Source: an uncultured Caryophanales bacterium
GTDB lineage: Bacteria > Bacillota_I > Bacilli_A > RFN20 > CAG-449
Assembly (NCBI GenBank): GCA_945873815.1
Contig: CAMCEE010000005.1
Location: forward strand, 1 to 64,000
Length of the DNA: 64,000 nucleotides
Reading direction: 5' to 3'
The notes beneath the pieces are model-generated. The model saw nothing but the letters and a program-made list of their open reading frames with translations, was not told where the DNA came from and did not search any database. The translations under genes and the position numbers were made by a program. Of the stretch, positions 15,070 to 25,120 are shown one piece after another (the first letter of the stretch is position 1; every line of letters starts with the position of its first letter).

Positions 15070-18000
15070 ATGGATAGAATAGATGAAAGATTTTCAATTG
15101 CAAGAAAAGAATTGTTGGATTTGTCTTTAAAGAATCCTCTTATAAATTATAAACTAAGAGCAACTACTGGACTTGAATTTCCTTCTTGTAATATTTCTGA
15201 TGTTTTTGATTATTTAGTTAATGATGGAAAGAATGTATATTTCTCTTTAGAAGAAACTAATTCTCCAAATAAATTATATGTTAATAGGGATGAAAAAGAT
15301 GTTCATGCAAGGCTTGTAAGAACATATCGTTCCATGAATCTTTTTAAGGAAGAAAAAGGAGCAAACCTTCTTTTCTTAGCTTTGGGTTTTTTAAAGTGGT
15401 CTGATAATGATGAGGTGTTTTATCGTTCTCCTTTAATTCTTGTTCCTGTTGAATTATGTAAAATTGAAGCACAAGATCGATACTATATTCATTATTCAGG
15501 AGATGAGATTAGATTAAATGTTTCGCTTATCACTAAATTGAAAACGGAATTTAGCGTCGATATTGACTTTGATTTCGAAGAAGAGATTAAAGCTATTGAT
15601 AACTATATGCGTTTTGTCGATGATCGTATTTCGAAATCTCGTTATCATTCATGGAGCATTGAAACGAATTCTGGAGCTTTTGATTTCTTTTCATATGCTA
15701 AATTTTTAATGTATAAAGATTTAGATTTAGATACTTGGATGGATGATAATGGAGAATTGAATAACCCAGTTCTAAAAAAATTATTTGTGACAAATTTTGA
15801 TGATAAATTATCAACTGATATCGATGAAGAAAGTGAGTTATTACCATTAAAGATTTGCAATGTTGTCGATGCGGATTCTTCACAAGCTAAAGTTATTTAC
15901 GATATTAATAAAGGGAAGAATATGGTTATCCAAGGCCCTCCAGGAACTGGTAAATCTCAAACGATTACTAATATTATTGCTTCTAGTATTGCAAATGGAA
16001 AATCAATTCTTTTTGTGTCTGAGAAGATGGCGGCTTTAGAAGTTGTTAAGAATCGTTTAGAAAAAGTAGGTTTAGGAGATCTTGTTTTAGAACTTCATTC
16101 TTCAAAGGCAAATAAAGTTGAAGTTTTAAAATCAATTGATCATACCTTAAAACTTGGTGAACCAAAGAAGATTGATGATAAACAATTAAATGATCATTAT
16201 GAAGATATTAGAATCGAATTAAATCGTTATCAAAATTTGATGAATAAGATAATAGGCAATTCTAAGCTTCGTCTTATCGATATTTATGGAAATGCGCTAA
16301 AGATTAAAGAGACGATTGAAGAAGAAAATCTTAAATTACCTCGTATATCTTTTGATGAAATAGAAACATGGTCCAATGATGATTTTAATTCAAGATTAGA
16401 ATTAGTTAAGGAATATGAGAATCTTCTTGAAACAATTGGTAATGTGGAGAAACATCCATATTATGGAGTGGGATTATTAGACTTATTACCTTATGAACAA
16501 GTATCGATAAAAGAGAAATTATCTGATTTAGAAGATGCTTTATCTTCTCTTGTTACTGTTATTAATGAGATAGGAACGGTGTTTGGAAATAAAACTACAA
16601 ATAACATCTTCGATTCCAAAAGATTAATTAATTCTATTGATGAAGTCGTTCATTATAAAAAACTAGATTGCATCAATTGCATAGATTCTTATTATGTTTC
16701 TAATGTAAGGGAATTGGATTTATTGATTGATGAAGTTAAGTACTTACAAAATTGTAAATTGAATGAAATGATAATTAAAGATGAGATGAAGGATGATGCT
16801 ATTATCTATTTAGACTCATATAAGAATTATTATGGAACGAGATTCTTTAAACGTAAAGAAGTATCATTTTTAAAAGATAAACTTAAGGAGATTGCAAATA
16901 AGTACCATTATAAGAATTTAAAAGAATTGAATAAAGATTTTTTAAATTATCGTATTGTTAAAGAACATGAGGAATTATTATCTCATTTATTTAAGGATTT
17001 ATATAATGGTTTATTTGATACAAATTGGGATGTTATCGCTAATGATTATCTTCCTTTAATACGTGAATTCCATACTAAAGTTATTAATTATAATATTATA
17101 TCTCAAGCAAAATTCGTTCTTGGAGATGAAGAAAAAATTGCAAGATTACTCGAATTAGAACAAACGTATTTTGAAAGAAAGAAAACCTTCGAGGATAAGA
17201 TTGAAGAATTCTTTGATTTATCGAGCTATGATTATCGAAAGAAATTTGACTATTATTATTGGTATATGGACCTTCCATTTGCCGATTTAAGAAAGATTAT
17301 TTTAGGATGGAAAAATAATGTTGATTCTATCGTACAAATAGTTGAATATAACAGCTTAAGGGATAAGATTATCGAATTAGGAATGAAGAATCTTTTAGAG
17401 TATTCAAAAGATGGTAATAAGAATAAGAATTTAGATATTATCCTTTCGTATGAATATTTCGATTCATTAATTAATTTAGCATATAAAGAAAATCCATCTC
17501 TTTCATCTTTTAGAGAATATAAATTTGAACGAATAATCGATATATTTAAGGATCTCGATGTTAAGATTCAAGTAGAGAATATTAGAAATATTCTAGATAA
17601 ACATTACTCTTCAATGCCAAAAATCAATGATAATATCAAAGAGATGAATATCATTAGAAGAGAACTTCAAAAGAAGAGAAATCAAATGCCAATAAGAAAA
17701 CTCTTTCTAAAATCTGGTTCGATTATTCAAAAGATTAAACCGGTATTTATGATGTCACCAATTTCTGTTGCAAGTTTCTTGCCTCCTAAACAAATAACTT
17801 TTGATTTAGTTGTTTTTGATGAAGCTTCTCAAGTTCGTCCAGTTGAAGCATTTGGTGCCTTATTAAGAGCAAAACAAATCGTTGTTGTAGGAGATTCTAA
17901 ACAATTGCCTCCAACTACATTCTTTGATACTATGACTTCTAAATATGATGAGGTAAACGATGAAGATTATGATATTACCAATATGGAGAGTATCTTGTCT

Positions 18001-19626
18001 TTATTGCTTGCAAAAAACATTCCTCAAAGAACATTATCTTGGCATTATAGAAGTAAGAATAGATCGCTTATTATGTTATCGAACAATGAATTCTATAATC
18101 ATTCATTAAAGATTTTCCCTTCTGTTAATGATCTTGATCCTGAACAAGGATTAATATTTAGACACATTCCTGAATCAGTTTATGATCGAGGCGGAAGAAG
18201 AACTAATTCAATTGAAGCGAAAGAAGTAATTAAAGAAGCATTTGCTCATGCGATTAATTATCCTCATTTGTCCTTAGGTATTGCAAGTTTTTCATTAGCT
18301 CAACAAGATGAATTATATAAAGAATTTACAGAACAAATGAAAACGAATTCCGACCCTCGTATTAAAGCATATTTCCAAGGACATAAGGATGAACCATTCT
18401 TTATTAAGAATTTGGAATCTGTTCAAGGTGATGAAAGAGATGCAATCTTTATTTCAGTTGGATATGGGTATGATAAAAACCATACTATTACGATGGATTT
18501 CGGTCCTTTAAATAAGGACGGTGGTGAAAGAAGACTTAATGTTTTAATCACGCGTGCTAAAGTCAAGTGCGTCGTCTTTTCAAATATTACTTCTCACGAT
18601 ATTAATTTATCAAAGACTAATGCGCAAGGTGTGGCTTCATTAAAGAGATTCTTAGAATATGCGCAAAATAGAATAATTTATAAGATGAAGACTAGTGAGA
18701 TTGATAAGGATCAAATTGTTGAATATTTAAACGATCGACTTCAAGATTATGGATATGAAATCGATAATAATATCGGAAGAGAAGTCGGGGTTGATATTGC
18801 AGTATATGATAAGGAATTAAAACGCTTTATATGCGGATTGGAATGTGATGGTGGAGCTTATAAGGATTTAGCAAATACAACCGATAGAGAAAGAATAAGA
18901 AGAAATATGCTAAAATCTCTCGGATGGAAAGTTCATCATGTTTGGTCACCAGATTTTTATCGTAATCCAAAGAATGAATTTGAAAAGATTCTCGATTTCA
19001 TCGCTGATGCTAAGGAAAATGAAACTGATTCTTCTATTATGATTAATGATTCAATCGTCATTCAAAGAAATAATAATGAGGAAGTAATAAAAGAAGTTAA
19101 GGTAGTTCCTTATAAGTTATATTCTGGAATTAAAAGAAGAGGAATCATCTTTAATGATAGAGATAGTTTAAAGAAATTAATCGAAAAAATTGTAAAAGTT
19201 GAAAGTCCGATATCCATTTCTATGTTAAAGAAGAGATTAGTATCCATCATTGATTTATCTAAATTTAACGATGAACAAAATGATATGATTATGGACATCA
19301 TTCATAGTGATGAATCGATATTTATCAATGATGATTTTGTTTTTGATAAAGAACAAGACAAGGTTCCTGTAAGAAATAGAAATTTACTTGATAAATCGAT
19401 GAAAAAATTAGAATATATCGCAAAAGAAGAATTCATTGCCGCGATTTATTTATCAATTGAAAGTGGGGATGTCTCTACATATGAAGATGTATATAAGGTT
19501 GTTTCTGAATATTTAGGAATGAATAAGAGCACTAATCTAAAGAATAAATTGAAAGACTTAATCGATGAATTAGTGATGAATAATAACCTTTATATTGAAG
19601 ATAATTGCTTATATATCAATGATTAA
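15070..19626 (+). CDS. DUF4011-type SF1 helicase with a C-terminal PD-(D/E)XK nuclease-like domain
   Basis: 1518 residues. The N-terminus (ARKELLDLSLKNPLINYK) is the DUF4011 signature. The helicase core has Walker A GPPGTGKS at 289–296, a long helical insertion (about 330–880), Walker B VVFDEASQVRP near 915, GDSKQLPPT, ESVQGDERDAIF and VLITRAK. The last part has an endonuclease-like fold of the Vsr/DUF559 kind: GVDIAVYD, GLECDGGAY, ERIRRNMLKSLGW and HHVWSPDFY, near residues 1240–1300. It should unwind and cut nucleic acid; relatives are found in defence islands and as stand-alone repair genes. The ribosome site is weak (GGTAGGT). The neighbouring DUF697 and nuclease-helicase genes may form one operon with it. 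Confidence 0.85.
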   Translation: MDRIDERFSIARKELLDLSLKNPLINYKLRATTGLEFPSCNISDVFDYLVNDGKNVYFSLEETNSPNKLYVNRDEKDVHARLVRTYRSMNLFKEEKGANLLFLALGFLKWSDNDEVFYRSPLILVPVELCKIEAQDRYYIHYSGDEIRLNVSLITKLKTEFSVDIDFDFEEEIKAIDNYMRFVDDRISKSRYHSWSIETNSGAFDFFSYAKFLMYKDLDLDTWMDDNGELNNPVLKKLFVTNFDDKLSTDIDEESELLPLKICNVVDADSSQAKVIYDINKGKNMVIQGPPGTGKSQTITNIIASSIANGKSILFVSEKMAALEVVKNRLEKVGLGDLVLELHSSKANKVEVLKSIDHTLKLGEPKKIDDKQLNDHYEDIRIELNRYQNLMNKIIGNSKLRLIDIYGNALKIKETIEEENLKLPRISFDEIETWSNDDFNSRLELVKEYENLLETIGNVEKHPYYGVGLLDLLPYEQVSIKEKLSDLEDALSSLVTVINEIGTVFGNKTTNNIFDSKRLINSIDEVVHYKKLDCINCIDSYYVSNVRELDLLIDEVKYLQNCKLNEMIIKDEMKDDAIIYLDSYKNYYGTRFFKRKEVSFLKDKLKEIANKYHYKNLKELNKDFLNYRIVKEHEELLSHLFKDLYNGLFDTNWDVIANDYLPLIREFHTKVINYNIISQAKFVLGDEEKIARLLELEQTYFERKKTFEDKIEEFFDLSSYDYRKKFDYYYWYMDLPFADLRKIILGWKNNVDSIVQIVEYNSLRDKIIELGMKNLLEYSKDGNKNKNLDIILSYEYFDSLINLAYKENPSLSSFREYKFERIIDIFKDLDVKIQVENIRNILDKHYSSMPKINDNIKEMNIIRRELQKKRNQMPIRKLFLKSGSIIQKIKPVFMMSPISVASFLPPKQITFDLVVFDEASQVRPVEAFGALLRAKQIVVVGDSKQLPPTTFFDTMTSKYDEVNDEDYDITNMESILSLLLAKNIPQRTLSWHYRSKNRSLIMLSNNEFYNHSLKIFPSVNDLDPEQGLIFRHIPESVYDRGGRRTNSIEAKEVIKEAFAHAINYPHLSLGIASFSLAQQDELYKEFTEQMKTNSDPRIKAYFQGHKDEPFFIKNLESVQGDERDAIFISVGYGYDKNHTITMDFGPLNKDGGERRLNVLITRAKVKCVVFSNITSHDINLSKTNAQGVASLKRFLEYAQNRIIYKMKTSEIDKDQIVEYLNDRLQDYGYEIDNNIGREVGVDIAVYDKELKRFICGLECDGGAYKDLANTTDRERIRRNMLKSLGWKVHHVWSPDFYRNPKNEFEKILDFIADAKENETDSSIMINDSIVIQRNNNEEVIKEVKVVPYKLYSGIKRRGIIFNDRDSLKKLIEKIVKVESPISISMLKKRLVSIIDLSKFNDEQNDMIMDIIHSDESIFINDDFVFDKEQDKVPVRNRNLLDKSMKKLEYIAKEEFIAAIYLSIESGDVSTYEDVYKVVSEYLGMNKSTNLKNKLKDLIDELVMNNNLYIEDNCLYIND

Positions 19627-19662
19627 ATATATGATAAAATATAAAAAAGGGGTGATTTTATT

Positions 19663-20808
19663 GTGAAAAAGAACCTACCATCTGTAAGTGATGAAGTGAT
19701 AGAAAAAGAAAGTGAAAGAAATAGTAATTCTTTATCAACTAAGAGATTTATTAAAAAATTAGAAAGAGAAGAAGAGAGAAGAAAATTCCTTGCAAGAGGG
19801 AAGAAAACCGATTGCGTTGTTGATACTTCTTCTAAAGAAGAAAGAATTCTAAAGAAAGCCAATAGTAAATTTTGGAAAGTCTTAGCTTTTTCTTGCTCAA
19901 TTTTGATGAGTGTTTTAATCATTGCATGCTTGATTGATATTTTCAATTTTGTGCGTGGATTCTTTAGCGATATCACAACTGGGAATATTGTTGGAGGATG
20001 TGTTACTGGTTTTTTTGTTCTCTTATTAATAATATTTGTCATTCGTCCAATTGTTGTTGCTTTATCTACTCCTGTTTTTACTCTTGATATAGTCGATGAT
20101 GAGAATAAGAAGAAGATATCGAGAAAGAATTTTAAAAAACTTCAAAAAGTTGCGAAAAATATCATTTTAACTAACGATAATGTTTCTCAAGATTCAAAAA
20201 ATAAGATTTCAACTTTTATAGGAAATAGAAAAGAATTGAATAATGTATTAAAGAATATATATGAAAACGAAATCAGTAAAGATATTCAAAAGACGATTAA
20301 TTCTGCATCAACAAAAGCACTAATTACGACGGCTATTTCACAAAATGCAAAATTTGATGCTGCATCTGTAATCATAATCAATATTAAGATGATTATGCAA
20401 ATTTGTGTTAAATGCGGATATCATCCAACATATGCTAGATTATCTAAATTGATAGTAAAAGTCTTTAGGAATGCGTTAATCGCTTATGCGGTTCAATCAT
20501 TAAATTTAGAAGATATAATTATTAATGGCATTGATAAACTTGCAAAAGGGGCTCTTTCTGCAATTCCAGGAGTTTCTGAAATAAGTAAGAGTTTAACTCA
20601 AGGAGCATCGAATGCATTACTCACTTTAAGAGTAGGTATTATCACAAGAAAATATTTGTATGAAGAATACAATATTCAAGCAATGATTGAAAACCCAGAA
20701 GATATAGAAGCGGAAATTGTAGAAGAAGCAGTTCTTGAAGCAAATAATAATATTGATTCTATTGTTTTAGAATGTAAAAACGGAATGAAAAGAAAAGTGA
20801 AAGCATAA
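19663..20808 (+). CDS. DUF697 (YcjF-like) membrane protein
   Basis: 381 residues, starting at a GTG 8 nt after AAGGGGTG. The N-terminal ~65 residues are highly charged; two membrane helices follow at about 75–95 and 105–130. From about 200 to 345 there is a DUF697-type domain with AKFDAASVIIINIKMIMQIC, IPGVSEISKSLTQGASNA and RVGIITRKYL. DUF697 proteins often accompany dynamin-like or Era-like GTPases, but no GTPase is here. The stop overlaps the next start (TAATG), so it is coupled to the nuclease-helicase. Confidence 0.7.
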   Translation: MKKNLPSVSDEVIEKESERNSNSLSTKRFIKKLEREEERRKFLARGKKTDCVVDTSSKEERILKKANSKFWKVLAFSCSILMSVLIIACLIDIFNFVRGFFSDITTGNIVGGCVTGFFVLLLIIFVIRPIVVALSTPVFTLDIVDDENKKKISRKNFKKLQKVAKNIILTNDNVSQDSKNKISTFIGNRKELNNVLKNIYENEISKDIQKTINSASTKALITTAISQNAKFDAASVIIINIKMIMQICVKCGYHPTYARLSKLIVKVFRNALIAYAVQSLNLEDIIINGIDKLAKGALSAIPGVSEISKSLTQGASNALLTLRVGIITRKYLYEEYNIQAMIENPEDIEAEIVEEAVLEANNNIDSIVLECKNGMKRKVKA

Positions 20809-23141
20809 TGAAAATAGTAAATATCTCAACCCATAGTCTAGTAGACTTCCTTTTAAGACGAGGAAGCATTGATAATCGCGTATACAATAAATCCTCAATG
20901 GCTGAAGGTACTCGAATTCATTTGCGTTACCAACAAATGCAAAATGGATCGTATTTGAGTGAACAAGAACTTATTTGCACCGTTGATTACGAGGATTATG
21001 AATTCATTATTTCAGGAAGAGCAGATGGAATCATATTAAGAAAAGATTATCCGATAATTGATGAAATTAAATCAACAGTTATGGATTTAAATGAGTTCTA
21101 TAATGAACAAAAAGATTGGCATCTAGGACAAGCAAAACTTTATGCATATATGTATGCAAAGGAAAAGGAATTAGACACGATTGGAGTAAGATTAACTTAC
21201 ATTTCACAAAGGGATGAAGAAGATAAACTAATCCTCAATTTTAAATATGATTTATTTGAATTAGAAAAATTTGTTGTAGATTTAATTACTCAATACATGG
21301 AGTTTTATCGTCAAATAGATGCACATATAGAAGAAAGAATCTCTTCTTCAAATAGCCTTGAATTCCCATTTAAGGAATATCGTAAGGGACAAAGAGAACT
21401 CGCAAAATATGTCTATGGAACGATAATAAACGACGATACCTTATTTATCGAAGCTCCTACAGGAATTGGAAAAACAATGTCGACACTTTTTCCTGCGGTT
21501 AAGACTTTTTCTTGTTCTAATACGGATAAAATATTTTACTTATCTGCAAAAAAAGTAGCAAAAGATGTTGCTTTTGAGGCTTCGAAAATCTTAGTTAAAA
21601 AAGGTTTAAAAGCAAGATGTATCAAATTTTCTTCTAAAGAGAAAATGTGCATGACTGATTTAGGACATTGTAATCCAGATGAATGTCCTTTTGCCTTAGG
21701 ATATTACAATAAGATAAAAGAAGTATTAAATGAATTAATTAATAATGAGGATATAATCGATGAGACGGTGATTAATTCATATGCAATTAAATATACAGTT
21801 TGTCCTTTTGAACTTCAACTTGATGCTTCATTATTCTCAGATATTATCATTTGTGATTATAATTATTTGTTTGATCCTTTAGTGTATTTAAAAAGGTATT
21901 TCGATGATGCGAAAACAAATTATGTGGCTTTAATTGATGAGACGCATAACTTAGTAGATCGCTCTAGAGATATGTATTCGACTAGCATATCGCTTAAAAC
22001 GCTATTAAACGTCAAATATAAGATGAAGAAATTAAAACATCCAAAATTTAAAAAAGCACTAAAAAAAGGAATCTTATATCTCTCTGAATTCAGCGAAGGA
22101 ACAGATATTGTGATGGTTGAAGGAAATATTGATATTAAACTTAATTCCATTTTGAATCAATTATTTAAACAAGGACAAGATATATTGAAGAATTATCAAT
22201 CTTTTGTCAATGAAGACTTCTTGAATTTCTTCCGTGAAGTCAATGAATTTTTGAAGATATCTGAATATGTTTCGAATGATTTTAAGATGTACTATGAACG
22301 TACTATAGATGATGTAATCGTTAATATTAGATGTGTTGATTCTTCAAAATTAATCGCAAAAACTTTGAAAAAACTAAAATCAGCGGTATTCTTTTCTGCA
22401 ACACTTACTCCGATTGATTATTATGTTAAGTGTTTGGGGGGAAATGAATCTACACCGGTTATCAAATTAGAATCACCTTTTCCTTCTGAACATTTACTTA
22501 CACTAGTAAGAAATGATATTTCTACCCGCTATCGCGATAGAGAATTATCATATAAAAATATCGCGTTGACGATTGAAAGTGTTATTAAAAAAAGAAAAGG
22601 TAATTATTTAGTTTTCTTCTCTTCTTATCAATATCTAGAAAATGTCTATATGCACTTGAACTTAAGCGATGATATTAATTGCATTAAGCAAACTAGAGAT
22701 ATGACCGATGGAGAAAGAGAGGAATTCTTATCGCATTTCGTCATTGAACCAAATAAGACTACTTTAGGCTTAGCGGTTTTAGGTGGAGTCTTCTCAGAAG
22801 GAATTGACTTAGTGGCCGATAAATTGATTGGATCAATTATCGTAGGAGTTGGATTACCTCAAATCAGTTTTGAAAGAGATTTGATTAAAGAGCATTTCGA
22901 TGAACAAGAAATGAATGGATATGATTATTCTTATGTCAATCCGGGAATTACAAAAATCATTCAAGCCGCAGGAAGAGTGATTAGAAGTGAAAAAGATATT
23001 GGGGTAGTTGTTTTTATCGATGACCGATACACTTATAGCAAATATCGCGATATCATCAATAAGCAATATAAAAATTGTCATTATGTTTCTTCAATTAATG
23101 AAATCGAAAGGAAACTAACGATATTTTGGCAAGACAAATAA
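20808..23141 (+). CDS. XPD/DinG-type Fe-S helicase with an N-terminal RecB/Cas4-like nuclease domain
   Basis: 777 residues. Residues 1–165 have a RecB-family nuclease core: D73 in GRAD, E86-I-K88, and the QxxxY motif at Q108–Y112. The helicase has Walker A APTGIGKT at 216–223, four cysteines (about 281, 288, 293, 332) positioned as the XPD iron-sulfur cluster, the DETH box at 377–380, and the last motif QAAGRVIRSEKDIG. It is predicted to be a 5'-to-3' DNA helicase with single-strand nuclease activity for repair or degradation of foreign DNA. No Cas genes are near. Its start overlaps the DUF697 stop. Confidence 0.88.
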   Translation: MKIVNISTHSLVDFLLRRGSIDNRVYNKSSMAEGTRIHLRYQQMQNGSYLSEQELICTVDYEDYEFIISGRADGIILRKDYPIIDEIKSTVMDLNEFYNEQKDWHLGQAKLYAYMYAKEKELDTIGVRLTYISQRDEEDKLILNFKYDLFELEKFVVDLITQYMEFYRQIDAHIEERISSSNSLEFPFKEYRKGQRELAKYVYGTIINDDTLFIEAPTGIGKTMSTLFPAVKTFSCSNTDKIFYLSAKKVAKDVAFEASKILVKKGLKARCIKFSSKEKMCMTDLGHCNPDECPFALGYYNKIKEVLNELINNEDIIDETVINSYAIKYTVCPFELQLDASLFSDIIICDYNYLFDPLVYLKRYFDDAKTNYVALIDETHNLVDRSRDMYSTSISLKTLLNVKYKMKKLKHPKFKKALKKGILYLSEFSEGTDIVMVEGNIDIKLNSILNQLFKQGQDILKNYQSFVNEDFLNFFREVNEFLKISEYVSNDFKMYYERTIDDVIVNIRCVDSSKLIAKTLKKLKSAVFFSATLTPIDYYVKCLGGNESTPVIKLESPFPSEHLLTLVRNDISTRYRDRELSYKNIALTIESVIKKRKGNYLVFFSSYQYLENVYMHLNLSDDINCIKQTRDMTDGEREEFLSHFVIEPNKTTLGLAVLGGVFSEGIDLVADKLIGSIIVGVGLPQISFERDLIKEHFDEQEMNGYDYSYVNPGITKIIQAAGRVIRSEKDIGVVVFIDDRYTYSKYRDIINKQYKNCHYVSSINEIERKLTIFWQDK

Positions 23142-23204
23142 AATAAATTGAAATATATCTTTTTATAAGATATCTTTATATAGAATGAGAAAGGAAGTGA
23201 GAGT

Positions 23205-25019
23205 ATGAATTACGATAATGAACATATAAGAAATTTTTGTATTATCGCTCATATCGATCATGGTAAATCTACTTTAGCAGATAGAATTTTAGAACTTACG
23301 GAAACGGTTTCTAAAAGAGAAATGAAGAATCAAATTCTCGACTCTCTTGATTTGGAAAGAGAAAGAGGAATTACTATTAAGTTGAATGCAGTTAGTTTAA
23401 AATACACTTCTAAAAATGGAGAAGAGTACCTATTTAATCTAATCGATACTCCGGGACATGTCGACTTTAGCTATGAGGTTAGTAGATCTCTTGCCGCATG
23501 TGAAGGTGCTTTACTTGTTGTTGATTCTACTCAAGGAGTGGAAGCACAAACTCTTGCGAATGTATATTTAGCACTTGATAACGATTTAGAGATAATACCT
23601 GTAATAAATAAGGTTGATTTACCAAGTGCAAACGTTGAAGGAACGAAAAAAGAAATCGAAGATACAATTGGTTTACCTTGTGATGAAGCTTGTTTAGTTT
23701 CAGCTAAAACGGGATTAAATGTTGATAAAGTTTTAGAAGAAATCATCACTAAGATTCCAGGACCAAAAGGTAATAAAAATGATAAATTTAGAGCCCTCAT
23801 TTTCGATTCATTCTACGATTCATATCGTGGGGTTATTGCTCAAATTCGCGTAAAAGAAGGATCGGTAAAAGTGGGAGATAAGATCCTATTAATGAATACT
23901 AATCTTGATTATACGGTCGAAGAAATGGGTATTAGAACTCCAAAAGAAGTAAAAACAAACGAATTAGTCGCGGGGGAAGTAGGATGGTTATCCGCACAAA
24001 TAAAAGATATTGTCGATGTTCGTCCAGGTGATACAATCACTTTAAAAAATGATCCTGCTAGTGAACCTCTAGCTGGATATAAAGCAATGAATCCTATGGT
24101 TTATTGCGGTCTTTATCCATGCGATTCAAAAAAATATTTAGATTTAAAAGATGCATTAGAGAAATTAAAATTAAACGATGCTTCGTTAACTTATGAACCA
24201 GAAACCTCTCAAGCTTTAGGATTTGGTTTTAGATGTGGATTTTTAGGACTACTTCATATGGATGTCATCCAAGAAAGATTGGAAAGAGAGTATAACATCA
24301 ACCTTATTTTAACTGCACCAAGCGTCATTTATCACGTTTATAAATATGATGGAACGATGGTTGAACTTGATAACCCTGCAAAAATGCCAGACTTAACGAC
24401 AGTAAAAGATATTGAAGAACCTTATGTTGAAGCTAAGATTATGACTCCAAATGAATATGTTGGATCAATTATGAAATTATGCCAAGAAAGAAGGGGTACA
24501 TACGTTTCACTCGACTATCTTGATTCTACTAGAATGCAATTAACATATAATATTCCTCTTGCAGAAATCATCTATAACTTCTTTGATAAACTTAAATCTT
24601 ATTCTAGAGGTTACGCTTCACTTGATTACCATATTATTGGGTATCAAGTAAGTAAACTTTGTAAGATGGATATCTTATTAAATGGAGAGTCTATTGATGC
24701 TCTTTCATCTATCGTTCATCGCGATTTTGCATATAATCGTGGTAATCAAATCGTAAGAAAATTGAAAGATTTAATTCCAAGACAACAATTTGAAGTACCA
24801 ATTCAAGCTGCGATTGGAGGAAAAATCATTGCAAGAAGTGATATTAAGGCTGTTAGAAAGGATGTTCTTGCAAAGTGTTATGGTGGAGATATATCTCGTA
24901 AAAAGAAACTTCTTGAAAAACAAAAAGAAGGTAAAAAACGTATGAAAGCAATCGGTAGCGTTGAAGTTCCACAAGAAGCATTTATGGCTATTTTGTCGGT
25001 TGATGATGATGAAGAGTAG
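23205..25019 (+). CDS. lepA: Elongation factor 4 (LepA), ribosomal back-translocase GTPase
   Basis: 604 residues, full length. G motifs: AHIDHGKST (G1), [10 protein letters not shown] (G2), DTPGHVDF (G3), NKVDLPSA (G4) and SAKTG (G5). The family-specific C-terminal domain ends with [17 protein letters not shown]. It is a translation GTPase that acts on stalled ribosomes and in initiation. The ATG follows AGGAAGTGAG. A terminator follows within 45 nt. In many Firmicutes lepA, hemW and hrcA are adjacent; here hemW follows after two other genes and hrcA is 6.6 kb away. Confidence 0.98.
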   Translation: MNYDNEHIRNFCIIAHIDHGKSTLADRILELTETVSKREMKNQILDSLDLERERGITIKLNAVSLKYTSKNGEEYLFNLIDTPGHVDFSYEVSRSLAACEGALLVVDSTQGVEAQTLANVYLALDNDLEIIPVINKVDLPSANVEGTKKEIEDTIGLPCDEACLVSAKTGLNVDKVLEEIITKIPGPKGNKNDKFRALIFDSFYDSYRGVIAQIRVKEGSVKVGDKILLMNTNLDYTVEEMGIRTPKEVKTNELVAGEVGWLSAQIKDIVDVRPGDTITLKNDPASEPLAGYKAMNPMVYCGLYPCDSKKYLDLKDALEKLKLNDASLTYEPETSQALGFGFRCGFLGLLHMDVIQERLEREYNINLILTAPSVIYHVYKYDGTMVELDNPAKMPDLTTVKDIEEPYVEAKIMTPNEYVGSIMKLCQERRGTYVSLDYLDSTRMQLTYNIPLAEIIYNFFDKLKSYSRGYASLDYHIIGYQVSKLCKMDILLNGESIDALSSIVHRDFAYNRGNQIVRKLKDLIPRQQFEVPIQAAIGGKIIARSDIKAVRKDVLAKCYGGDISRKKKLLEKQKEGKKRMKAIGSVEVPQEAFMAILSVDDDEE

Positions 25020-25062
25020 ATTGTAGCGAAATTTGCTAGTAAAAAATTAGTAAATTATTAGT

Positions 25063-25091
25063 AAGCCTCTTGTCTATGAGGCTTTTTTTAT
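25063..25091 (+). terminator. Terminator after lepA
   Basis: AAGCCTC (25063–25069) and GAGGCTT (25078–25084) form the stem, followed by a T-run. Confidence 0.85.
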
Positions 25092-25120
25092 TATAAAATT
25101 AATAAAGGATGGTGATTTTT

